A stretch of 64,000 bases of DNA, taken from Sphingomonas sp. Leaf10. Lineage in GTDB: Bacteria > Pseudomonadota > Alphaproteobacteria > Sphingomonadales > Sphingomonadaceae. The notes beneath the pieces were generated by a model. The model saw nothing but the letters and a program-made list of their open reading frames with translations. It made no database searches and was not told where the DNA came from. Numbering within the stretch: position 1 is the stretch's first letter; every line of letters starts with the position of its first letter. The stretch lies in contig NZ_LMKE01000011.1 in NCBI RefSeq assembly GCF_001421245.1, positions 48,638 through 112,637 of the forward strand, given 5' to 3'. Positions 56,106-63,243 of this stretch are shown here, piece after piece. The position numbers were made by a program, and so were the translations under genes.

Positions 56106-56549
56106 GTGGACATCGAACGGCTATCGCATACATCGATGATGCGCAGCGGCCCCGCCAAGTCAGAACGGATGGAACTTCGCCGTGCACTTGGCGAGCGCAA
56201 GGCGCCTACAGTTGTCTCCATACCGTTGCATCGAGGTCCCGAATGCCTCTGGCCGCATGCTTGCTTCGACTGCCGCAAATCATGGAAGCGACCACAGGAG
56301 ACCACAGTCAAGTGCCCACAATGCGGGGGTGATCTTCGTTGGATGGGGCGTGCCTTCCGAGTCCCGGCAAAGGATGACCGCGAGCAGTGGGCCAAAGTCC
56401 GCGCGCTTTGGTTTGCCGGCTTCCGCTTCATCAATCACACTCGCTGGCAAAACGCGGAGCCATTTCCTGAACGTCTGCGAGAGGTCGAGGATTTTGTTCG
56501 CAGGAACCCGCATCACCCGTTTCGAACGCAAATGACGGACGGAAGCTAA
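56106..56549 (+). CDS. Zinc-ribbon protein of unknown function
   Basis: The 147-aa product has a CxxC...CxxC pair (ACFDCRKSWKRP ... VKCPQCGGDL, residues ~53-77) consistent with a zinc ribbon. The rest has Trp/Arg-rich helices (WAKVRALWFAGFRFINHTRW). The start is uncertain: GTG 56106, ATG 56136 or ATG 56169. It is divergent from the previous gene. Confidence 0.55.
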   Translation: MDIERLSHTSMMRSGPAKSERMELRRALGERKAPTVVSIPLHRGPECLWPHACFDCRKSWKRPQETTVKCPQCGGDLRWMGRAFRVPAKDDREQWAKVRALWFAGFRFINHTRWQNAEPFPERLREVEDFVRRNPHHPFRTQMTDGS

Positions 56550-56757
56550 CCACCAAAACAGGCCATTCCAACCTTTCCCACACTCCTTATGCCTGCCAGC
56601 ATCGCCGACCGTCCCTGTCCGACCGCCGCTCTTTGACACTGCCGCTCCACGCAATGCGCAAATACGTGGCAAGTGTGACCTTTGTGACCTTTGGCGGAAA
56701 TCCGCCAATCGCGACCCCGCCAAGCCTTGCCTGCACGCCACGGTTCCCGTGGCAGCA

Positions 56758-56831
56758 ACCTGTCGACGACAGGTGCCCGGACAGCCTGTTTCGACGTGCC
56801 GACAGCTTGACCTGTCGGCATGTCGACACGT
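56758..56831. promoter_or_regulatory. Octamer array and inverted repeat at the parA promoter
   Basis: A perfect inverted repeat (acctgtcg-a-cgacaggt, 56758-56774) is followed by five consecutive 8-bp units from 56792 to 56831: cgacgtgc, cgacagct, tgacctgt, cggcatgt, cgacacgt. The array ends 12 bp before the parA start codon, the expected place for an autoregulatory operator/centromere of a partition system. Confidence 0.75.
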
Positions 56832-56843
56832 AGAAGCGCCGAC

Positions 56844-57497
56844 ATGCCGACGATAGCCATCATCAGCCAGAAGGGCGGCGCGGGGAAGACGACGCTGGCG
56901 TTGCACCTTGCCGCCGCGGCGCAGGCGTCGGGCCGGGTCGCGCTGGTCGTCGATACCGATCCGCAGGCGACCGCGAGCCAATGGGCGTCGTGGCGCGGCG
57001 AGGCGCCGCCCGAAGTCATCGACAGCCCCCCGCCCCGCCTGTCCGCCAAGATCGCCGCCGCACGTACGCAAGGGGCGGAGGTGATCGTGATCGATACCCC
57101 GCCCCATGCCGACAGCGCGGCGCGCGCCGCGGTCGAGGTGGCGGACCTGGTGCTGATCCCGTGCCGGCCGAGCGCGTTCGACCTGTCGGCGATCCAGACC
57201 ACCGCCAAGCTGGTGCAGCTGCTGCGCCGCCCGGCGTTCGTCGTGTTCACCGCCGGCCCGCCCAATGCACCCCGCGTGTATCAGGAGGCGGGCGAGTTGG
57301 TCGACAGTTTCGGCACGCCGCCCTGCCCCGTGCTGTTGCCCGATCGTGCCGCCTATCGCCATGCCAGTGCCGAGGGGCGCACCGTCATGGAGAGCGAACC
57401 CGCCGGCAAGGCGGCCGAGGAGGTTCGCGAACTCTACAAGTGGACATGTCGACAGCTCGACATGCCGGCCCCCCGTTTCCGGAAAGGCAGCCGATGA
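56844..57497 (+). CDS. parA: ParA-family partition ATPase
   Basis: The 217-aa Walker-type ATPase begins PTIAIISQKGGAGKTTLALHLAAAA (deviant Walker A, residues ~10-18). LVVDTDPQATASQW (Walker A' region) and VIVIDTPPHADSAARAA (Walker B) follow. It lacks an N-terminal HTH, so it is a ParF/Soj-like short ParA that relies on a separate DNA-binding partner. ATG 56844 is chosen because the eight upstream codons in frame lie within the octamer array. The partner gene overlaps its stop as ATGA. Three octamer units lie in its 3' end (57442-57465). Confidence 0.93.
   Translation: MPTIAIISQKGGAGKTTLALHLAAAAQASGRVALVVDTDPQATASQWASWRGEAPPEVIDSPPPRLSAKIAAARTQGAEVIVIDTPPHADSAARAAVEVADLVLIPCRPSAFDLSAIQTTAKLVQLLRRPAFVVFTAGPPNAPRVYQEAGELVDSFGTPPCPVLLPDRAAYRHASAEGRTVMESEPAGKAAEEVRELYKWTCRQLDMPAPRFRKGSR
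57442..57465. repeat. Octamer array in the 3' end of parA
   Basis: Three in-register units (ggacatgt, cgacagct, cgacatgc) encode WTCRQLDMP. The register matches the arrays elsewhere, although here it is also coding sequence. Confidence 0.5.
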
Positions 57498-57766
57498 GCC
57501 GCAAACCATCCTTCGCCAATCTGCGCGACCGTGCCCCCGCCCCGGTCCCGGCCGCGCCGGCACCCGTGGCGGCACCCGCCCCCGCCGATGCCAAGGGGCC
57601 GGCGAGCCGGCAGGGCCGCAAGCAGATCGCCGGCTTCTTCACCCCCGACATGTCGCTGGCGATGCACATGCTGGCGCGGCGACAGGATCGCAGCCTGCAG
57701 GCGTTGATGGCCGAAGCGTTCAACGACGTGCTGCGCAAATATGGCGAGAGCCCGATCGGCGATTGA
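57494..57766 (+). CDS. Small ParA partner, RHH-like DNA-binding protein
   Basis: The 90-aa protein has a flexible, Pro/Ala-rich N-terminal half ([19 protein letters not shown]). The C-terminal ~48 residues look like a ribbon-helix-helix (KQIAGFFTPDMSLAMHMLARRQDRSLQALMAEAFNDVLRKYG). This layout, disordered N-tail plus RHH, is that of ParG/omega-type centromere-binding proteins that partner short ParA ATPases. It overlaps parA by 4 bp. The 8-bp octamer arrays nearby are candidate binding sites. Confidence 0.8.
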   Translation: MSRKPSFANLRDRAPAPVPAAPAPVAAPAPADAKGPASRQGRKQIAGFFTPDMSLAMHMLARRQDRSLQALMAEAFNDVLRKYGESPIGD

Positions 57767-57769
57767 TGT

Positions 57770-57793
57770 CGACCTGTCGACCTGTCGGTCGGC
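57770..57793. repeat. Octamer array after the RHH gene
   Basis: Units cgacctgt, cgacctgt and cggtcggc run in exact 8-bp register, starting 4 bp after the stop codon of the RHH-like gene. Confidence 0.65.
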
Positions 57794-57889
57794 GTCACCG
57801 CCGCAGGGCTGCATCGACCGGAACCAATTTGTGGCCGTATCGCTGATCCCGATCATGGACAGCGTCGGTTTGAGACGGCAAGAAACCTT

Positions 57890-58030
57890 ATGGACCTGAC
57901 CCGCGAACTCCTTGCCTATGCGATCATCGGTATCGTCGCGCTGATCGTCATACCCTGGGCGATTATCGCCTATCGTCGCCGCCAGCGCCGCCGCTTGCGC
58001 CAGCGCGGGATCAAGCGCTACGGCCACTGA
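57890..58030 (+). CDS. 46-aa single-helix membrane peptide
   Basis: This short frame encodes a product that begins MDLTRELLAYAIIGIVALIV and continues IPWAIIAYRRRQRRRL. It has one strong membrane helix (residues ~8-27) and an Arg-rich cytoplasmic tail. Arrays of the octamer family flank it on both sides (57770 and 58034). Its ribosome-binding site is weak, so expression is uncertain. Confidence 0.5.
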   Translation: MDLTRELLAYAIIGIVALIVIPWAIIAYRRRQRRRLRQRGIKRYGH

Positions 58031-58032
58031 CG

Positions 58033-58052
58033 TCGACCTGTCGACAGGTCGA
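58033..58052. repeat. Perfect 20-bp palindrome of the octamer family
   Basis: tcgacctgtcgacaggtcga is a perfect palindrome made of units cgacctgt and cgacaggt. It lies between the stops of two convergent genes. Confidence 0.75.
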
Positions 58053-58060
58053 TAGCGGCG

Positions 58061-58564
58061 TCAGTCGCGATGCTCGACCGTGTCGCCGGTGATCTCGGCC
58101 CAGGGCTGGCGGGTCTGTTCCCAGTCCGACACCGTGGGCGGCGGAAATGCCGGATCGGCAAAGGCGCCGACCGGGATCGCGATCTCGCCCGGCCGAGCAT
58201 CGTTAGTATAGGCGAGCGTCGATCCGCAGGTCGCGCAGAAGCGATAGGTCGTCCGGGTGCCGTCGCCCTCCAGCGCCGACCAGCGACTGGTCGGCCCGTC
58301 CAGCGACACGCGGTCTTGGGCGAAGCGGGCGTCGACCGCGAACGCGCTGCCGCTGCGGCGTTGGCTGTCGGGGGAATGGTTGGCCAGCACGCGCAGCGGT
58401 GCGCCGGTGCAGATGGCACGGACCGAGCCGCAGCGACAGGTGGCGAGCCGCCGGGTGGTGTCGACCGGCGGAGCGTCCGGCACGGCGACCGGTTTCGCGA
58501 TGAGGGTGCGGCGCAGCGGCTTGCCACGCATCGCATCGATATCACCGGGGGGCAGCGCGCTCAT
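58061..58564 (-). CDS. GFA (CENP-V-like) family zinc protein
   Basis: The 167-aa protein has the GFA pattern: CRCGSVRAICTG with paired Cys, NHSPDSQRRSGSAF, and FCATCGSTLAYTND (second CxxC pair). Family members include glutathione-dependent formaldehyde-activating enzymes, but most are of unknown function. The N-terminal ~40 residues are basic and extra. Confidence 0.85.
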   Translation of the reverse strand: MSALPPGDIDAMRGKPLRRTLIAKPVAVPDAPPVDTTRRLATCRCGSVRAICTGAPLRVLANHSPDSQRRSGSAFAVDARFAQDRVSLDGPTSRWSALEGDGTRTTYRFCATCGSTLAYTNDARPGEIAIPVGAFADPAFPPPTVSDWEQTRQPWAEITGDTVEHRD

Positions 58565-58692
58565 CGACGGTCACCGCGTGACGGCCCACGCGACCAGATG
58601 CGCCGGTGCGTGGCGGGACGATCGCGACGGTGCTGCGCTGGTTGCCGGCCGTCCACGGACAATCACGATCCTCGTTACCAATTCGTCCGACC

Positions 58693-59280
58693 TTAGGCCC
58701 GGTCCGTCGACCCGGCAACTGCCGTAAACCAGTCATTTCCGCCGCTATCGGCAATAATCCGAGGGGGATGGAAGCCGGCACCGGCCAGCAGCGCGCGATA
58801 GGCGCCCTTGCCCAGCGACCGCGACACCCGCCCGGTCAGCATGTCGCGCCACGTCGCAGCGATCCGCGGGGCGGTGAACAGGAAGCCGCCGCCCGCGTGC
58901 AGCGCCCGTCCGACGCGCGCGATCAGCGTCGCCTGTGCCGCCTCGGGCAGCAGGAACAACAGCCCGACCGCGACCGCGCCGTCGAAGCGGCGGCCGAAGA
59001 AGCGACTGTCCTCGGCGGCTTCGCAGGCGGTCTCGGCATCGGGTAGGGCGCGGCGGAAGGCGGCAAGCAGGGTCGGGGAGGGATCGATCCCGACGAGGCG
59101 GTGGCCCGCTTCGGCCAGCGTCGTCGCGACCGGCCAGCCACTGCCGCAGCCGATGTCAAGGATCGCCCCACCGACAGGCAGGGTACGGGCCCAGTCCCGC
59201 ACGACCTCGACGCCGATGTCCGAGCGGACGGCAAGGAAGCGGTCGGCGATCAACTCATAGCCGTTCGACCTGTCGCTCAT
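58693..59280 (-). CDS. SAM-dependent class I methyltransferase
   Basis: The 195-aa protein has motif I AILDIGCGSGWPVATTLAEAG (residues ~40-60), GHRLVGIDPSPTLL and an LHAGGGFLFTAP post-motif region. Substrate unknown. The start is ATG 59280, which overlaps the kinase stop as ATGA. Its leader lies within a run of octamers (59266-59305), which would cover its ribosome-binding site. Confidence 0.82.
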   Translation of the reverse strand: MSDRSNGYELIADRFLAVRSDIGVEVVRDWARTLPVGGAILDIGCGSGWPVATTLAEAGHRLVGIDPSPTLLAAFRRALPDAETACEAAEDSRFFGRRFDGAVAVGLLFLLPEAAQATLIARVGRALHAGGGFLFTAPRIAATWRDMLTGRVSRSLGKGAYRALLAGAGFHPPRIIADSGGNDWFTAVAGSTDRA

Positions 59281-59305
59281 TCGACACCTCGACCTGTCGA
59301 CATGT
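59266..59305. repeat. Five-unit octamer array across the methyltransferase start
   Basis: Five consecutive 8-bp units keep one register from 59266 to 59305: cgacctgt, cgctcatt, cgacacct, cgacctgt, cgacatgt. The second unit holds the methyltransferase start codon and the kinase stop overlap. Four of five fit CGACMNNT. Confidence 0.7.
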
Positions 59306-60422
59306 CGGGTAGCGTCAGGCGGAAGCATGTCGCGTGCGTGTCGTTGAGCGTCAGTTCGCCGCCATGGGCGCGGGCGATGCGGCGGGCGAGCGTCAGGCCG
59401 ATGCCCGAGCCGCCCGCCTTGTCGGTGTGGAACGGGCGGAAGATGCGTGCGCGATCGGCGGCGGCGATGCCGAAGCCGCTGTCCTGCACCTGCGCCACGA
59501 AACCATGGTCGGCGCGCAGCGTCAGCGCGACCCATGCCGGCGCGTCCGCCGCGAGTGCGGCTTCGGCGCCGTTCTGGAGCAGCGCCCAGAGCGCCTGCAC
59601 CATCTGGTCATGGTCGATCTGCGCCATGCCCTCGGCAGCGACGGTCAGCGTCACCGTTTCGCCGAACGGCCCGCGGAACAGCCGCGCGAGATCGTCGGCC
59701 AATTCGCTCAGCGCGACCGGGCCGGGCACTGGATCGGGCAGGCGTGCAAGCTCGCGATAGGCGCGGGTGAAGCCCTCCAACCCCTCGACGCGGCGGGCGA
59801 GGGTAGAAAGAATATCGCCGAGCATCGCGTCGCCGCGGGCGGCGGCGGTCATCGCGCTGTCGGCCAGCGACACAATCGGCGACAGGCCGTTGAGCAGTTC
59901 ATGGCCGAGAATGTCGATCATCTCGTCGCTGGCGCGTTCCTGTGCGGCATGTTCCTCCGCCGCGATGTCGATCAGCGCGGCGAGGCGGGTGTCGGGGCCG
60001 AGCGTCACCGCATCGATCCGCCACCGCCGCCCGGCATGGCGCAGATGCCGCGCGACGGGATCAGTGAGGGCGGGTGGTGGCGCGGTCAGCCGGTCGTCGG
60101 CGACGAACAGCGCGCGCGCGGCGCGGTTGATCGCGCGGACCTGCGCCGCGTCGATGCGCAGCAGGGGGACGGGCACCTGATCAAGCAGCGCCGCGATCGG
60201 CAGCATTTCGCCGGTCGCAGCTTGCGGGGCGGGGAGGGTGGCGACGCGGCGCAGCGCGATCCAGCAGCCGAGCGCCAATGCCCAGGCGACGATGCCGAGC
60301 GTGCCGAGCAGCGATCCCCAAACGCCCGCCTGCCACGCCAGTACCAGCCCGGCCCCGCCCAGCGTCAGGGTGATGCCCGATCCGAGTGCTGCGAGCGTGC
60401 GGCGGCGTTCGGGGGTCAGCAT
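59277..60422 (-). CDS. Membrane-bound sensor histidine kinase
   Basis: The 381-aa kinase has two N-terminal helices (residues ~10-55) and almost no periplasmic loop, so it may sense membrane or cytoplasmic cues. A PAS-like middle follows (PVPLLRIDAAQVRAINRAARALF). The H-box is DILGHELLNGLSPIVSLAD (His ~174), the N-box is ALWALLQNGAEAAL, and the G boxes are DSGFGIAAAD and GGSGIGLTLARRIARAHGG. It is followed upstream in the operon by its NtrC-like regulator. Regulation of the divergent efflux operon is likely (inference). Confidence 0.9.
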   Translation of the reverse strand: MLTPERRRTLAALGSGITLTLGGAGLVLAWQAGVWGSLLGTLGIVAWALALGCWIALRRVATLPAPQAATGEMLPIAALLDQVPVPLLRIDAAQVRAINRAARALFVADDRLTAPPPALTDPVARHLRHAGRRWRIDAVTLGPDTRLAALIDIAAEEHAAQERASDEMIDILGHELLNGLSPIVSLADSAMTAAARGDAMLGDILSTLARRVEGLEGFTRAYRELARLPDPVPGPVALSELADDLARLFRGPFGETVTLTVAAEGMAQIDHDQMVQALWALLQNGAEAALAADAPAWVALTLRADHGFVAQVQDSGFGIAAADRARIFRPFHTDKAGGSGIGLTLARRIARAHGGELTLNDTHATCFRLTLPDMSTGRGVE

Positions 60423-60484
60423 GGGCGGTATTTCGCGATGCGCCGGCGGTCGCCGACCTTTGCCCGGATACTGGGGTGGGCGTG

Positions 60485-60585
60485 CAAGCGGTTCGTACCC
60501 CCGCGCAGGCGGGGGCCCCGGGTGATGAGGCACAACCGTGATTCCGCGTCGCTCTGGACCGCCGCCTGTGCGGGGGTACGGCAGA
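60485..60585. repeat. REP-like dispersed intergenic repeat
   Basis: Left arm ttcgtacccccgcgcaggcg and right arm ccgcctgtgcgggggtacgg form an inverted pair between the kinase and regulator genes. It is the best preserved of three copies in the window. Confidence 0.75.
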
Positions 60586-60602
60586 AGGTAGAAGGGCAGG
60601 GC

Positions 60603-61895
60603 CTACAACCCATGGCGCGCCATCCGCCGGTACAGCGCGCCGCGGCTCAATCCGAGCGCCGCCGCGGCATGGCTGACATTGTGGCGATGTTCGCGCAGTG
60701 CCGCCTCGATCACCGCGCGTTCGTTTTCGTCGAGGTCGAAGCGCACCGGCGCGTCCGCCGCGACGACCGCCACCGGCTCGGGCGCGAGCAGTGCGGTGTC
60801 GATCGTACCGTCGCCGAGCAGCACCGCGCGCTCGATCGCCACTGCCAGCCCGCGTACCTCATCGGGCCAGGGTCCGCGCACGATCCGCGCCTCGGCAGCG
60901 GGGGTGAAGGCGGGGACCGGCCGACCATGCCGCGCCGCCGCCATCCGCAGGAAATGGCGCGCGAGCAGCAGCGCGTCGTCGCCGCGTGTGGTGATTGGCG
61001 GCACGGCGATCTCGACCGTAGCGATGCGACGGGCGAGTGCCGGCAGGATGCCGCTCGCGCTGTCGGCAATGGCGATGCAGCGGGTGTCGGCGGGCAGCCG
61101 CGCCAGCAGCCGCGCCTGCGCGACCTCGCCCAGACGGTCGGGGTGACGCAGTAGGATCGTCGACGTGTCGACAATCTGATTCCATGCCGTATCGTCGCGC
61201 AGGTCGATGACCGGCATCGCCACCCCGGCATCGGCGGAGGCAGCGTGAAGTGCGGCGGCGGTCAGGCCGCGCCCCGATCCGGCGGGACCGGTCACCACCA
61301 CCCCGGCCCGGGTCGGGCCGATGCGGCGGATCAGATCGCGCAAAGTCGCCATCGTCGCGCTGTCGCCCAACAGCCGCGCCGGTTCGGCCGTCGTCGGCTG
61401 CGGTGTTGCCGCGACCGGCACCTGCGCGCGTGCGGCGGTGGCGATGCGGGCGAGCAGGTCGGCATTGCGCCACGGCTTCATGATGAAATCGCGGGCGCCC
61501 GCGCGCATCGCCTCCACCGCGATGCGTACGCCGCTATGCGCGGTGATGACGACGACAGCTGCCGCCGGATCGTCGGACAGGATGCGCGCCAGCAGCTTCA
61601 GCCCCTCCGCGCCGTCGGTGCGCCCGGCGGCATAGTTCATGTCGAGCAGGACCACGTCGTAGCGGGCGGCGGCGAGCCGGGAGAGTGCCTCCTCCGGCGT
61701 CGCCGCGCTGTCGATGCGGTGGCCGCCGAGGCGCACCGCCAGCGCGATCGATTCGGCGACGCTGGCATTGTCGTCGATCAGCAGCACGTCCAGCCCGCTT
61801 GACGTGCCTAGCGCCTGTCCATTTTCGGACAGTGCGTCCGGACATGGACGGTCGCCTGTCCGTCCATCGGGTGAATATCGTTCTGGTATAGACAC
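60603..61895 (-). CDS. NtrC-type response regulator with degenerate AAA+ domain
   Basis: The 430-aa protein has a receiver domain (LLIDDNASVAES, phospho-acceptor Asp in VVLLDMNYA near residue 85, Lys in FIMKPW). The AAA+ region is degenerate: Walker A is GPAGSGRG (Lys replaced by Arg), the Walker B Asp-Glu is replaced (ILLRHPDRLG), and GAFTGA is absent. A Fis-type HTH ends the protein (NVSHAAAALGLSRGALYRRMARHGL). It therefore cannot be a normal sigma54 activator and probably binds DNA as a classical regulator. The start is uncertain: GTG 61895 (used) or GTG 61787, which lies just before the DD pair. Confidence 0.88.
   Translation of the reverse strand: MSIPERYSPDGRTGDRPCPDALSENGQALGTSSGLDVLLIDDNASVAESIALAVRLGGHRIDSAATPEEALSRLAAARYDVVLLDMNYAAGRTDGAEGLKLLARILSDDPAAAVVVITAHSGVRIAVEAMRAGARDFIMKPWRNADLLARIATAARAQVPVAATPQPTTAEPARLLGDSATMATLRDLIRRIGPTRAGVVVTGPAGSGRGLTAAALHAASADAGVAMPVIDLRDDTAWNQIVDTSTILLRHPDRLGEVAQARLLARLPADTRCIAIADSASGILPALARRIATVEIAVPPITTRGDDALLLARHFLRMAAARHGRPVPAFTPAAEARIVRGPWPDEVRGLAVAIERAVLLGDGTIDTALLAPEPVAVVAADAPVRFDLDENERAVIEAALREHRHNVSHAAAALGLSRGALYRRMARHGL
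61814..61868. promoter_or_regulatory. Cluster of GTCC/GGAC inverted repeats between divergent genes
   Basis: Three nested inverted repeats occur within 55 bp: tgtccattttcggaca, the palindrome gtccggac, and tggacg...cgtcca. They lie between the regulator and the efflux adaptor, which makes them good operator candidates for the response regulator. They fall inside the regulator's first codons if GTG 61895 is used, another reason to suspect a downstream start. Confidence 0.55.
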
Positions 61896-61931
61896 TTAGG
61901 ATTTTCCGCCCGGATCGGTGACACTGTGTCC

Positions 61932-63233
61932 ATGATGACCGAACCGACAGACGGCGCAAGCAGGGTGGAAACGGGGCAGGGGACGGCCCCCGGCGCGGCG
62001 ATGGACCGTCGCGTCGAGCGCCCCCGCGCCCGCTGGTGGCGACGGCGTCCGCTATGGATCGCGGTCGCGGTGATGCTGGCGGCGGTGGCGCTGTGGCGGT
62101 TCCTGCCCGCCGCCGGATCGACCGATATCGATGCCGACCGGATCGAGACCGGCGAGGTGACCCGCGCCGCGTTCGACGATTACCTGCCGGTGCGCGGCGT
62201 CGTCGCCCCGCGGCTGACGACGCTGGTCGGGGTGCTGTCGGGCGGGCAGGTCGAAACACTGCTGGTGCAGGACGGGGCGATGATCGCCGCCGGACAGCCG
62301 CTGGCGACGCTCGCCAATCCCGAACTGCGCCTGGAAGTGCTGACACGCGAGGCGGCGATCGCCAGCCAGCTGGGCGCGGTGGCGGGCGAGGGGCTGGGGA
62401 TCGAGCGCAGCCGGCTCGACCGCTCGGCGCAGGTCGTGCAGGCCGAATATGACCTCATTAAGGCGCGCCGCGACCTCGCCATTCGCCAGCAGCTGTTCGA
62501 CAAGGGCATCGTGTCCGAAGCGGGCGTCGCCGGCTATCGCGCCGAGGCCGACTATCAGGCCCGCCGCCTCGCGCAACTGCGCGCCGGCAGCAGCACCGAG
62601 GCGCGGATCACCGCGACGCAGGGGGCGCGGCTTGCCGATACACAGGCGCGGCTCGCCGGCAATCTCGCGGCGGTGCGCGGCGGCCTCTCGGCGCTGACCA
62701 TCCGCGCACCCGCCGCCGGGCGGCTGACCAACTTCACGCTGCAACCCGGCCAGACGCTCAAGCCCGGCGACCCGGCGGGGCAGGTCGATAGCGAAGGGTC
62801 GTGGAAGCTGGAGGCCGATGTCGACGAATTCTATCTCGGCCGCGTCGCGGTGGGGCAGAAGGCGCGGGCCGATGGCGCGACGCTGACCGTGTCGAAAGTC
62901 CTGCCGGCGGTGAAGGACGGGCGGTTCCGGGTCGAGCTGACGTTCGATCAGACCCCGGCCAACCTCAACCGCGGCCAGACCATCGACATCCGCATCACGC
63001 TGGGCGCTGCGTCCAAGGCAGTCGTCGCCCCGGTCGGCGGGTGGCTGGCGGTGGAGAATGGCGCCTTCGCCTTCGTCCTCGACACCGATGGTGCCCATGC
63101 CACGCGCCGCGCCGTCAACATCGGTCGCCGCAATCCGGAAGTGGTCGAGATCCTGTCGGGGCTGAACCCCGGCGACCGCATCGTCACCAGTAATCTGTCG
63201 ACCCTGAAGGGCGACACCATCAACATACACTAA
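61932..63233 (+). CDS. Efflux periplasmic adaptor (HlyD/MFP, MacA-like)
   Basis: The 433-aa protein has one N-terminal membrane helix (WIAVAVMLAAVALWRFLP) and a biotinyl-lipoyl-like hairpin (VRGVVAPRLTTLVGVLSGGQVETLLVQDGAMIAAGQPLATL). A coiled-coil alpha hairpin (about residues 140-250) is followed by the second lipoyl half (LTIRAPAAGRLTNFTLQPGQTLKPGD) and beta-barrel/membrane-proximal strands. It couples the ABC ATPase/permease to an outer-membrane channel. Start candidates are GTG 61926, ATG 61932 and ATG 61935. Confidence 0.92.
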   Translation: MMTEPTDGASRVETGQGTAPGAAMDRRVERPRARWWRRRPLWIAVAVMLAAVALWRFLPAAGSTDIDADRIETGEVTRAAFDDYLPVRGVVAPRLTTLVGVLSGGQVETLLVQDGAMIAAGQPLATLANPELRLEVLTREAAIASQLGAVAGEGLGIERSRLDRSAQVVQAEYDLIKARRDLAIRQQLFDKGIVSEAGVAGYRAEADYQARRLAQLRAGSSTEARITATQGARLADTQARLAGNLAAVRGGLSALTIRAPAAGRLTNFTLQPGQTLKPGDPAGQVDSEGSWKLEADVDEFYLGRVAVGQKARADGATLTVSKVLPAVKDGRFRVELTFDQTPANLNRGQTIDIRITLGAASKAVVAPVGGWLAVENGAFAFVLDTDGAHATRRAVNIGRRNPEVVEILSGLNPGDRIVTSNLSTLKGDTINIH

Positions 63234-63243
63234 GGGGGGACCG

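Noticed and set aside
61161..61176. Two octamer-like units (cgacgtgt, cgacaatc) inside the response-regulator gene
   Set aside because: Only one unit matches well and it encodes a plausible VDTST segment, so chance is likely.
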